From Plantago elongata (lineage: Eukaryota > Streptophyta > Magnoliopsida > Lamiales > Plantaginaceae), in contig JAYMSP010003349.1 in the NCBI GenBank assembly GCA_036897095.1, positions 1-20,132 on the forward strand: a stretch of 20,132 nt of DNA, in the 5' to 3' direction. The notes beneath the pieces are model-generated. The model was not told the DNA's origin. It ran no database searches and was given only the letters and a program-made list of their open reading frames with translations. The position numbers were made by a program, and so were the translations under genes. Positions within the stretch are counted from its first letter, which is position 1. Each line of letters starts with the position of its first letter. This document shows, one piece after another, positions 12,101 through 20,132 of the stretch.

Positions 12101-15100
12101 CACAGTTCCGAGTGTCAGAAGACTCTTGTTGATATATGATCCCTCCTTTCTCCTTAACCCAGTGGTTTCTGTTTTTGAGCTTTCAGATCCCGCCAGGTCG
12201 ATTAAGTTCTAAACAGAAGAGGCCACACTAATTGTTAAATCTAGTCTTAGTAAATTAAAATTAATATAATAGCATACAAACTTGAATTTGTTCAATTCCT
12301 AATGACTGGCAGTGGAGAAATACCAGCTGTGAGTATATGACACCATCATAGTCATCACCAAGTGCACTACTTTCTACCATCTGTAACAGGTAACAGCAAC
12401 AACAAAATATTATCAACATTGAAAAAGGATAGATAACATCAGAGACTGTAACAGCACAAGACAGAAGTACAGAACAGCAGGAAAGCAGTGGGAAACAACG
12501 TGCATGCTATTGTACACAGGTAAATGGAAGTGGAATTTCTACAAGCTCGGAGGACAAAGCATGCTCAATCAGAAAAATGTCAAGGGTCAGAACAAATTTG
12601 TGAGAAAATATTTACACCGAATAGTTGTACAATGGTATTATGTAGAGGTATGCTCATTACACGATCCTACCAAAGTCTGGGTGCTGCCAAAATTTGAATA
12701 ATCATTGAAGGGGTAACCATCTTTCACTCTCACTCATTATCTACAAGATAAACAACACTAATAATCTATATGCATAACTCATCCTTAAACTTAGAAGTTG
12801 GAACCGTTTCTAATGTACTCCATCTTCTAAACATAGTATTTTCTTTTGGAAGTCATCGACATTAATCGAAGGTAAGAACTGATATACATATTTCCCTTTA
12901 CGCTATCATGCAATTGACCAGCATGGCAACATTACCAGTTTGTTCCTTGTCCTACAAAAAGAAATCACTTTACATATGACACGAAAGAGGCTGCAGAAGA
13001 ATAACCATCATTCTTAAACAAAAATAAAATAAAAATAAAACAGTGTTGTGGACATGAAATTAGTGATGAGGAGTACTAGGACAAGGTCATTGTTCCATCA
13101 GCGAACAATAAACATTAACATTTAGGTTTTGGGTCAACATAAGCAGGGTCAATGTAGCTAAGTGAGTACGACTCCAGTAAGTATGTACGTACCAATGTGA
13201 AAATTGTATGACTACGGCTGCTGAATAGGTTGAAATTATTTGATCCGACATGCCGGTGCTCTGCCATTTACATTTGAACAAATGTCATGAAGTTGAATAA
13301 GTTGTGCGAACTATGCATTGTTTTAAGTTGGAAAATCAACCTAAACACATTCAATCAGTTATGCTTATCCATTAATAGATAAAAAAAAAAAAAAAGAGTG
13401 ATATATGCAATTTACCTTCTCCTGCTGCAATAAAAGAAAGGGCATGCCCAGGGGACAAAACAACTTCTTCCTTTATTCCCTCAACATATGTTCCCTGCAC
13501 ACTTTCAGCAAAGGTGAATAAATAAGTACAAATTAAAAAGAATTTGAGAAAGATAAGAGGAAAATGATGTCATATTAACCATACTCCAACAGATGTATCT
13601 TATTACCACGTAAAAAGGTTAATAGCAACATACTAAATAGTATTCTTGTCGTCCCAGAACAAATTTCCTGTACTCCACTTGTATACTTCCTCAGATTCAC
13701 TAAAAGCTTTACAATTACTTTTTTGAAAACCCACCATCTCCACTTATTAATTTATTCACCTTAAACTTTGTGCAAATTGAATTGTCAAGAAAAATTGAGG
13801 GAGTATGTCCCATCTCCATTTTTGGGCATGTCGTATACCCATGTGCACAAATAAATGAATATTATTTACATTTTACAGAGAATGCCATTAATCTCCTGTT
13901 CTGTATGTTGACCACTACTTATACCTGATTATTTGAGCCCAGATACTACAAATTCAATCTATACCTACATATATTACATAAGGAATGCCTAAATCTACAT
14001 GCCCACAATCAAATGGGAGATTTGTCCCGGGTGGAGGGAGTAAATACTTCAATCTATGATAACATCTCAGCAATAAATAAATTAAAAAAGCCAATGTTAC
14101 ATAGGGAAGTCAACTAAGGCTCTGGACTGTCAAACTCACGGGGAATAATTTTTTCCAAATTAAAATAAATTAGCAACATGATTAGTCATAGTAATTCATG
14201 TAAAGCGAATCTGAAAACATGCCAAATATGCAGATAACAAAAGAATCTATAATCATGTATCAACAACCTGTGCATCTTCTCTAACCCGCAAATTCTGACC
14301 AGTTGGATCCAGCAAGTCATTGATCACCTGTTGAAAAAGATAAATACAAAGAACGTAAATCCCACGATCTAAAGCATGTTGCAATATATTTTTGGGAAAT
14401 CACATTTTGGACCCAAACATTGGACCTGAATCTGACCCCTACATTTGCAAAGTTCAGGTCCTCCCTAATGTAAAGTGGTACAGAATATCCTTGGCAGGTC
14501 TATATGGAAGTTAATCAATATGTTCACATGAGACTTGAGAGAGCACGTTAACCAAATTATATAGTTGAATGGGCAATAGAATAGCATCGAGGTAAAATAT
14601 TCCAAATAATACGCTAAGTTACAGGCGCAGTGACGATCTTGCTAGCTAATCACACAGAAGTGTCAATTACTATTGTGGATGCAAATGTAAATGAATCTTG
14701 AGGTAGGCATGTGGTGAAATTTTCTTTACTTTTAGTTCATAAATAGTGTGGACAAACTAAGAGACAGCTATGCATTAAACTGCTAGTACTACATGATAGA
14801 TTATACAGTAGTTCACGTACATGCAATGATGAAAATTCAACTTTCCAGAAACACTTTCTACTAGCCCAAGTCGCGGACAAACAGCTGGAATGGATAATTA
14901 AGCAGAATACTTTAACCATGACGTAATCAGAGACATCTGATATTCTAGCACACGTCCCAAAAGATTTGTAAGATAATAAATACAAACCTCGTTGTAGATT
15001 TCAATATATGACACACGAAGTAAGAATTCACGGCCTGGGGTCTGGATATAAATAAAAAAGAAATTAGTCAACAGTTCATGAATCGTCAATCGTGTATTGA

Positions 15101-17441
15101 GAGTAGTATTAGAGATATGAGAAATGGCAAGACAAGTCAACTCAGTAATTATAGTTCGAACTTTGAATGTGCCAGTGTGCAACCAGTGAAGTTATAACAA
15201 CATTTATTCAAAGGACTCGGTCAAACTTACATCTTGGATGATGCTGAACACATCCTTAATTGCCAATGGTATAATGCCAGGAGAATATTGATCTCCCTGA
15301 GAATATATGGTGTAGAAAACTATGAGAATCACAATAATGTATTGCAGTGGCTTATGTGAATCAGAAGACAGAACATATAGCTAGAACTATGAGACTAAAG
15401 ACAACAAGAAAAGATTGGGGTCCATATTTAGAATCTATACAATGCTTACAGGTACAGGCCTTTTCTTGCCTAGCTACGGTAGCAAATTCCAGATAATTAA
15501 AATTCTACAGTTTCAGATGATAATACTAGACCTAACAAGTCTTCTGTACATTATCATACATATTTACACAGAATATCATATGCATATATACCGAAGCAAC
15601 AAACATAAATGCATACATCATACAGACATGATAGGGGTGTGTCAAACAAATGCATGAAGCATTCATATGTACTTAGACTCTTTGCAGTGCATATCGTACA
15701 AATGCTATCTTTTATCCTGTCAACTGCTTAAATAACCATGGAAAAAGTAACAGAATCTCAGAGTATTACTTACATGCATTGTGTGTGTCTTTCCACTGCT
15801 TGTAACTCCATAAGCAAATACCGTTCCTGCACATAGCACAGCTCATCAGAGTGGAAATACTTATGACAAAATAGCCATATGTATAGCGGAGATGAGCTAG
15901 CAAGAGCATGCACTGTGGGCCTTTAACACAAGTTTTCCAATTATGAACTCTATACTGAGAAATATGCAATTCACCCGTCAACCAATATAGCTTGAACTAC
16001 AATGAATCATTAATATAATATGTGCTGGCAAGCAAGTGTAGAGTTGAGCATGTTGAACATACCATTGATGCCATCCATTGCAGCTTTAACTACAGGTTGA
16101 GCAGCTACTTCATACACTTCTGGCGTAATTGTGTCAGGCCCAAACACTCTATCTGCCAGATACGAAACCAGATAAGGGGTAAGCTTAGTTCTCATTTAGA
16201 AAAAGCCTGAAAGCCGACTAAATGACCACTTGGTGGTTACTAACTAGACGATAATCCACACTTAAAAACTTCATTACTTGAGCATGGTCCTCCACAATAA
16301 GAAACATCCTTGCAAAGCATTAATTCAAATCTACTTTATGACTGCATTGGTATGCTGCTAGCTAAATATCGTGAAATAACTAATGCAGCTGCAACACCTC
16401 GCTCGTCATCAAAAACCCAAATAGCAACTCACACCACTATTTGGTTTGTTCCGGTACTGGACAATATTCCACACTTCGAAACTTTCAGTAATTGAGCATT
16501 TATCTTCCGTTATAAGAACTTCATTACCAAAGTGCTAGTTAATTAAGTGTATTGGATCTATATGATTTCAGTATATCCGTTACTGCACTGGTATAGCTTG
16601 TGGAATAACCAATGGAGATATAACAAACTTATATGAATCGCAAAGGAAAAAAACCCAAAGTACAACTCACACCACTACTAGCTCGTTCTTACACAGGAGA
16701 ACATTACACACTAAGAAACGTCACTGCTCTAGGATTAATCTCTACAACAAGAAACTTGATTACCAAAGCATAACCGAAATCTTTTGGATTAAAACAATGA
16801 AGCATCCATTCACATTACTAAACTGCCACACTCCTAGCTGCAGCTCACGGAGGAATAAGCAATGCAACTATAACACACATTTGCAACTCACCGGAAAAAA
16901 AGGTAGAGTACAACTTACTACAAGTAAGATAACAGTGAGATAGATTACCAAACGCATAAGAAGTCATCGGATTGTACTCGCATCGAACGATTTTGTCACC
17001 ATCCGGATACCACGCGATCTCATCTCCTCTCTGATACTCCCTTTCACTGATAAAGCAACAATGGCATTAGTATTAAAACCCTAGGCACGAGCATTTCTCA
17101 AATTTGAATCTACAGGTCAATCCAAGTCAGATCTAGCATTTGAAATAAACTAACCTCAGTGGCCGAAATCTAACAGTCACCGAGATGCTATCTCCACCTG
17201 ATCCCGATTCGCCCTCCACCGGCTCCACTCCGATCATCTGCTCCTCCATTGACGGATAGTTCGCGGATCTAGAACCAGCACCAGCACCGCTACCGTAAAA
17301 CGACGCCGAGTTAGAACGCTGAAGTGCAGCACGACCGTTGATCAGCGAGGAGGAAGAAGAAGTGGATGAGTAGGGACTGGAAGGTCTTGTTGGATACTGA
17401 AATGGCGAGCTGCTTCTTCCTCTAGAAGATGAGGCCGCCAT
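5884..17441 (-). CDS. Kinesin-7 motor protein with C-terminal RING finger (KIN-7D/MKRP2-like), 23 coding exons
   Basis: Predicted 982-residue plus-end-type microtubule motor. Exons (genomic, 5' to 3' on the minus strand): 17441-17155, 17046-16949, 16152-16063, 15826-15774, 15296-15231, 15041-14988, 14327-14268, 13494-13416, 13260-13193, 12380-12324, 12208-12104, 11917-11813, 11533-11426, 11341-11210, 11100-10918, 9491-9351, 8606-8487, 8374-8324, 8183-8136, 7992-7849, 7645-6959, 6183-6054, 5966-5884. All join in frame with GT/AG borders. Visible landmarks are motor start [13 protein letters not shown] (85-97), P-loop GVTSSGKT (165-172), switch I SSRSH (276-280), switch II DLAGSE (308-313), [10 protein letters not shown] (354-363) and motor end [12 protein letters not shown] (393-404). 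The stalk is Glu/Lys/Leu-rich coiled coil. The RING ligands are C936, C939, C951, H953, C957, C960, C967 and C970. The first 85 residues are Ser/Arg-rich and nearly acid-free until about 65, as in an organelle transit peptide. The start ATG has a good context (GAGAAATGGC). Naming as KIN-7D/MKRP2-like rests on remembered similarity to Arabidopsis At4g39050; location and cargo are inferred. The linker before exon 16 is shorter than I recall in that paralogue. Confidence 0.95.
6184..6958 (-). other. Intron 21 of the kinesin gene, with a short direct repeat
   Basis: A 775-bp intron. CTCCAAGGATAAAAT occurs twice (6451-6465 and 6506-6520) next to an AAAATTAAAATTAAAATA-type low-complexity tract at about 6410-6480. 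The frame at 6720-6935 on the plus strand is not recognisable as protein. Confidence 0.8.
8607..9350 (-). other. Intron 16 of the kinesin gene
   Basis: A 744-bp AT-rich intron. The open frame over 9126-9350 is read-through from exon 16. I see no feature in it. Confidence 0.85.
9492..10917 (-). other. Intron 15, the longest of the gene
   Basis: A 1,426-bp intron between the exon ending SHSASEND and the exon starting [13 protein letters not shown] looked here for the extra linker exon present in the Arabidopsis relative and found none with plausible sequence and borders. Contents are a short impure GT microsatellite (10334-10349) and a more GC-rich patch at about 9820-9990 that may be part of an unrecognised repeat. 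Confidence 0.8.
10334..10349 (+). repeat. Short impure GT microsatellite
   Basis: GTGTGTGCGTGTGTG-type run inside intron 15. Too short and interrupted to be more than a chance or decayed repeat. Confidence 0.5.
12381..13192 (-). other. Intron 9 of the kinesin gene
   Basis: An 812-bp intron. The plus-strand 65-codon frame at 12504-12701 shows no family resemblance. No repeat with clear borders was found. Confidence 0.85.
13638..13805. mobile_element. Stowaway-like MITE remnant in intron 7
   Basis: The right end reads TTGAGGGAGTA and the left end contains GTCGTCCCAGAACAAATT. These resemble the CTCCCTCCGTCCC terminal inverted repeat of Stowaway elements, with TA at both borders. The internal sequence is AT-rich and non-coding, and the length of about 168 bp fits such elements. 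The left terminus is degenerate, so the boundary is uncertain. Confidence 0.45.
13798..14042. mobile_element. Second MITE-like inverted-repeat element in intron 7
   Basis: The left arm (AGTATGTCCCATCTCC, then TTTTTGGGCATGT) pairs imperfectly with the right arm (ACATGCCCACAATC, then GGGAGATTTGTCCC, ending GGTGGAGGGAGTA at 14042). It abuts or overlaps the element at 13638-13805. The pair may instead be one rearranged or nested insertion. No open frame is present. Confidence 0.4.
14328..14987 (-). other. Intron 6 of the kinesin gene, with a short hairpin
   Basis: A 660-bp intron. A perfect 9-bp inverted repeat, GGACCTGAA (14422-14430) and TTCAGGTCC (14453-14461), encloses 22 bases inside a segment beginning TTTTGGACCCAAACATTGG. 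The latter resembles the flank of a plant transposon but cannot be assigned. Nothing else was seen. Confidence 0.75.
15297..15773 (-). other. Intron 4 of the kinesin gene
   Basis: An AT-rich intron of 477 bp. The 80-codon plus-strand frame at 15415-15657 is low-complexity and Ile/His-rich and matches nothing recognisable. I see no repeat or RNA gene. Confidence 0.85.
16153..16948 (-). other. Intron 2 of the kinesin gene
   Basis: Apart from the tandem triplication at 16256-16927, the intron holds only about 100 bp next to exon 3 and the splice border at exon 2. No coding frame or RNA gene was seen. Confidence 0.85.
16256..16927. repeat. Three diverged tandem copies of a 210-236 bp unit in intron 2
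   Basis: Units start near 16256, 16469 and 16705, each with CCACACTT- or ACACACTA-like sequence. Each then shows, in order, a TTGAGCA- or TTAATC-type segment, AATAAGAAAC- or ACAAGAAACTT-like sequence, CATTACCAAAG, an ACTGCACTGGTA-like segment, GTGxAATAAC followed by AATGxAxxTATAAC, AAAACCCAAAxTA and CAACTCACACCACTA. Order is conserved while the bases have drifted, so this is an old segmental tandem triplication filling most of intron 2. No coding potential was seen. Confidence 0.65.
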
Positions 17442-17568
17442 TTCTCCAAATTGAAATGAATAAATAAACACACAGCTTTCCAATTAACCACTCACACCTA
17501 GTCAAATCTGTGGTATTAGTATTATTATATAAGTAGCTGCATTCACTCTGGAGATGTTGGGAATACAT
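17422..17568 (-). promoter_or_regulatory. Possible upstream ORF overlapping the kinesin start codon
   Basis: An ATG at 17566-17568 opens a 48-codon frame that runs through the kinesin ATG in another frame and stops at a TAG (17422-17424) inside exon 1. A second, four-codon frame (MCFH then stop) lies just upstream. If transcription starts in the pyrimidine-rich tract and the leader is unspliced, the overlapping frame would reduce translation of the kinesin. If the TATA box at 17525-17531 is used, it is not transcribed. The encoded peptide resembles nothing I recognise. Confidence 0.3.
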
Positions 17569-17900
17569 GAATCGGAATCAGTCAATGGAAGCACATTCTT
17601 CTTCAATCGATTTGAAATTGTTTTTCTTCTTCCAGCTGAGGCAGTAAACTTGTTCAGTAGAATGAATGTGGTATCTATCTGTGACAGTAGAGAGAGAAAG
17701 GGAGGTTTATAATTATTTCTTGTTGTGTAAGAGAAGATGGGCAGAGTGGAGAGAGAGGGAGATGAGTGAAGAGGAGGAAGTTGAAGAAGAGGAGTGAGAA
17801 CGATGTGAAGGAAGGAAATTGTTTCTTCTTTTCCTTTTTTTTGTTTTTACTGCTTCTTCTTTGAATTTAAAGTTTAAACTAGCTGGAAGCAGTGACGAAT
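17442..17900 (-). promoter_or_regulatory. Promoter and 5' leader of the kinesin gene
   Basis: Upstream of the ATG at 17441, the coding-sense strand is strongly pyrimidine-rich between about 17640 and 17880, with runs of CT and TTC. That is typical of plant 5'UTRs and of the Y-patch near plant transcription starts. A TATA-like heptamer lies much closer to the ATG (17525-17531). There are thus two readings: a short leader driven by that TATA box, or a longer leader starting in the pyrimidine-rich tract, perhaps with a leader intron. I saw no obvious cell-cycle MSA element (AACGG core) here. Confidence 0.55.
17525..17531 (-). promoter_or_regulatory. TATA-like box
   Basis: On the minus strand the sequence is TATATAA, 84 bases upstream of the start codon. 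Used at the usual distance of about 30 bases, it would place transcription start near 17495 and give a leader of about 55 bases that excludes the upstream ATGs. The surrounding sequence is AT-rich, so a chance match is possible. Confidence 0.35.
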
Positions 17901-18036
17901 TTTGGGTACGAATATTGTTTTTATAATTGGAAGACCTGACAGTGACAGGAAGGATTCAATCAGCCTCTACGTTACTGTGCAATCAACTTCCATTTAACTA
18001 TGATTTTAATAATTCATCAGGTATATAAATGTTAAT

Positions 18037-18055
18037 AAATTAACTGATTTGTAAA
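18037..18055 (+). repeat. Left target-site duplication of SINE copy 2
   Basis: Nineteen bases identical to 18149-18167. Confidence 0.8.
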
Positions 18056-18148
18056 CACAACCGTGTACAGTTCACTTCTCAGTTTGTAATACGCTTCAAC
18101 TCCAATTAATAGATTGGGGTTTTAAGTCACTTTTTAACCGTTTAAAAA
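18056..18148 (+). mobile_element. tRNA-derived SINE, copy 2 (diverged)
   Basis: This copy aligns along its length with the SINE at 1232-1334. Shared parts include CTTCAxCTCCAAxxAATA, GGGGTT, AGTCAC, TTAACCGTTT (18134-18143) and a final A run. The B-box is decayed (TTTTAAGTCA instead of TTCGAGTCA), so it probably no longer recruits RNA polymerase III. It is flanked by a perfect 19-bp direct repeat, AAATTAACTGATTTGTAAA, at 18037-18055 and 18149-18167. The leading A residues on the right may belong to the tail. The duplication marks a genuine insertion rather than a chance match. Confidence 0.8.
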
Positions 18149-18167
18149 AAATTAACTGATTTGTAAA
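18149..18167 (+). repeat. Right target-site duplication of SINE copy 2
   Basis: Nineteen bases identical to 18037-18055, directly after the A run of the element. Confidence 0.8.
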
Positions 18168-18636
18168 TATTTTTATTTGTTATAAAATTAAGTGATTATT
18201 TAGTATATAATTGGAGTTTAATTATTTGAATTCGAATTGAACTTTTATATGTAACTTTAGATAAAAATGCAACATAACAGAATTACAATTCTACGTCAAG
18301 CACACACTAAAATTTTGTAGGTAATAATAAATTGTTATGAGTTTTAATTGACTCTTGACCTCAATTCCAAATGATAACTCCTTACTCTAATAAAAGTTTG
18401 ATGCCAGAAACTAAAAATCACTTTGATCCGACTTAAATGAGGTTTTAGTTCTAAGTTAAACGGTCTAATACATACTCGGATATTCATATCGCAAATGATC
18501 TAATAGTGGTCAGAACGTTATGAATAGTATCAGGATGGAACTATCTTGAATTGTATAAATTAAGTGTTATGTGGGACGAGGTTACTCTGTTTCTTTTAAT
18601 TTAATTTAACATTAACATTTACAATTTAAAATTAAG
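18168..18636. other. Intergenic, no gene seen
   Basis: AT-rich sequence between SINE copy 2 and dispersed repeat copy B. No coding frame or defined repeat was seen. Confidence 0.7.
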
Positions 18637-18722
18637 TAGTATTAACATGTGGCAATGTCATGGGCATAATCCACTTTAATAATCACTAAAATGAAGAAAA
18701 CTTAAATAAATTGAGAAAATTA
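18637..18722 (-). repeat. Dispersed repeat, copy B (inverted relative to copy A)
   Basis: The minus strand reads TAATTTTCTCAATTTATT at one end and TTGCCACATGTTAATACTA at the other, matching copy A at 4033-4118. The two copies lie about 14.5 kb apart on either side of the kinesin gene in opposite orientation. Confidence 0.6.
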
Positions 18723-19624
18723 ATATTGCAACGAACCGTCCCCTTGATTACGAAATGGGTGACTTTACATTTGGTCAATTCTAAAATTAATTCAGACAAT
18801 CATGTTTAACCGTGCAATTCTTATGGATTTGTGCCTGAATGAAATGTGCACATCTCGGTATAGATCATATTCTACATCCCTTTAAACTATTTTAAACTTT
18901 GGAGTGTTACATTTATCCAATACATTCGTGAGACGCCTGATCGCACATAGTCCCGAGAAATTGTACACCATATGGTACCGATTAAGTGCATATGAAATTT
19001 ATATTATGAACATTGGGTAAACTATCAAACATCAATATCTCAATTTCACCATCAACTTTGTTAAATAGAAACATACATGACCAACATAAATTTACAGAAT
19101 AATGTAATGTTACTGATTAAAGGCATCTGGGATTTTCTTTACCGATGCAAGTGCATCACCCTGTCTCTATAATCAAAAGAGTACACATGTTTAGTGGCTC
19201 ATCTATTTATCTTTCAAACCAACGAATAATTTACTTTTCCCTTGACTATTTCTCGATTAGTCGATTTTTGTGTATTTGTTTATTCTTTCAACACTTCTCC
19301 CTTGATTCCACGAGGCAATTCACAGTAACTTATTTTACATTTCCCATAAATCCTATCATTCCCTCTTCCAAAATGATCTAGCAACGCATAAGGTCAAATA
19401 TAATAACCTAAAAACTCAAACCACTGACGGTTATGAGATCTAAGCACTGCAGTTGAGCGGAATGAGACAACTTCGTCGCCTCCTTTGAACCACACTATGA
19501 AGGAAATGTGTGAATCTACTAGATAGAAGAGAAGAAGAAGGTGCGTTTTAATATGAAATCAACCCTTGGTTTATTAGTTATATGTAGGATTTTCACGTTG
19601 TTCATATCATGTTGTTAATATAAT
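18723..19624. other. Intergenic, no gene seen
   Basis: About 0.9 kb without a credible gene. The 78-codon plus-strand frame at 19145-19381 is Phe/Ile/Ser-rich and lacks any recognisable motif. Confidence 0.65.
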
Positions 19625-20132
19625 GGGACAATTACATACGTACCCCCTGCTCTTTGGCCCAATTACGATGACCCTCTGATGTTTATTTTATTACAGATGA
19701 ACCCAAATTGCAATCCAGCGTTGACTCCGGCCATGATGTGGCATTTTGTGCCTATGTGGCTCCAATGTGGCATTATTTCACCTAGGTGGATTAATCAGGA
19801 AAAAAGAAAGAAAAACTAAATACAAAAAATGAAAAGACTTCATTATCCCAATATCAACCATCCTTCTCCATACAACCCCCTTTCATCTTCCTTATTCTTC
19901 TCATTCTTCTGTACTCCGCCTCACCATCTCCACCGCGAATCCACTCCACCTGTTCTCCAATTCGCCACCACCACCACCACTATAAAGAGTCCTCCCCAGC
20001 CTTGTCACCACTCGAATCGACCACCATGCTACACCTTCGATCTCCACCTAGTTGACATTGGTCCACCACCACCGGCTCCGGATTCTCCATCTTCTCCTCA
20101 CGAAATCAACATCACCTAATTTTCATCGACCC
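19625..20132 (+). repeat. Probable edge of a transposon-like repeat, with a low-complexity Pro/His/Ser frame
   Basis: The stretch 19625-19800 (ACGTACCCCCTGCTCTTTGG, then repeated ATGTGGC motifs at about 19735-19775) has the look of sequence flanking plant MULE-type or similar repeats. This is recognition from memory, not proof. It is followed by an open frame at 19829-20119 of 96 codons rich in Pro, His, Ser and Thr (CCACCACCACC runs) with no domain. Codon content is driven by simple sequence. It could be a decayed transposon gene, part of a gene beyond the window, or non-coding. Confidence 0.3.

Larger units (their letters stand above)
13495..14267 (-). other. Intron 7 of the kinesin gene
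   Basis: A 773-bp intron enlarged by the two MITE-like segments between 13638 and 14042. The remainder is AT-rich without recognisable content. Confidence 0.85.
11426..17190 (-). other. Kinesin motor domain (exons 1-13)
   Basis: This segment encodes the ATP-hydrolysing, microtubule-binding motor, residues about 85-405 of the 982-residue protein. All nucleotide-contact motifs are present: RFRP at the adenine pocket, the P-loop [12 protein letters not shown] split from its upstream part by intron 3, [11 protein letters not shown] (switch I) in exon 9, and NLIDLAGSE (switch II) opening exon 11. No frameshift, stop or missing catalytic residue was found, so the motor should be active. Exon 13 ends with ASRNM and exon 14 starts with [11 protein letters not shown], the neck that begins the coiled coil. 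Motor exons are short (53-108 nt after exon 1), and the introns between them carry most of the repeats in the gene. Confidence 0.93.

Noticed and set aside
12504-12701. Plus-strand 65-codon frame in intron 9
   Set aside because: No family resemblance, and it sits wholly within an intron of the opposite-strand gene.
17442-17483. N-terminal extension of the kinesin frame to 17483
   Set aside because: The extended frame begins with TTG, not ATG. The first in-frame ATG, at 17441, has a good plant initiation context.
19829-20119. Plus-strand 96-codon gene
   Set aside because: Simple-sequence Pro/His/Ser composition without a domain or splice evidence. Kept only as part of a possible repeat edge.
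1-20132. CRISPR array, operon, phage or bacterial defence system
   Set aside because: No regularly spaced identical repeats, no compact prokaryotic genes, and spliced plant gene structure throughout.

Overview
The window is nuclear DNA of a flowering plant, most likely a eudicot. It is AT-rich, its introns are U-rich with GT..AG borders, and the single gene is a plant kinesin-7. No species can be named from the sequence. I see no bacterial-type operon, CRISPR array, rRNA, functional tRNA, or intact transposase or reverse transcriptase gene.

The one confident gene lies on the minus strand from 17441 (ATG) to 5884 (TGA). I could join 23 coding exons in frame across canonical GT/AG junctions into a 982-residue protein. 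It is a KIN-7 (CENP-E-like) kinesin of the Arabidopsis MKRP2/KIN-7D type. It has a Ser-rich N-terminus that may be a transit peptide, a complete N-terminal motor (about 86-405), a long coiled-coil stalk (about 410-925), and a C-terminal C3HC4 RING finger (936-970). One polypeptide therefore joins a microtubule motor and a probable ubiquitin-ligase RING; this is known for the subfamily. Upstream (17442 to about 17900) is a pyrimidine-rich leader or promoter with a TATA-like box and an upstream ORF overlapping the start codon. Downstream there is a probable intron in the 3'UTR (5585-5855).

The rest is non-coding and repeat-rich. Positions 1-5400 are intergenic. They hold a tRNA-derived SINE with target-site duplications (1219-1347), a tandem repeat of about four 77-bp units (3256-3557), an inverted repeat (3808-3876), and one copy of a dispersed repeat (4033-4118). 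Introns make up roughly three quarters of the gene. Intron 2 contains three diverged tandem copies of a unit of about 210-236 bp, and intron 7 contains one or two Stowaway-like MITE remnants. Positions 17900-20132 hold a second, older copy of the same SINE with a 19-bp duplication (18037-18167), the second, inverted copy of the dispersed repeat (18637-18722), and a low-complexity stretch at the right edge that looks like the flank of a larger repeat.

I found no previously undescribed multi-gene system. The points most worth checking are the SINE pair, the intronic triplication, the stalk linker that is shorter than in the Arabidopsis paralogue, and the 5' and 3' UTR features.
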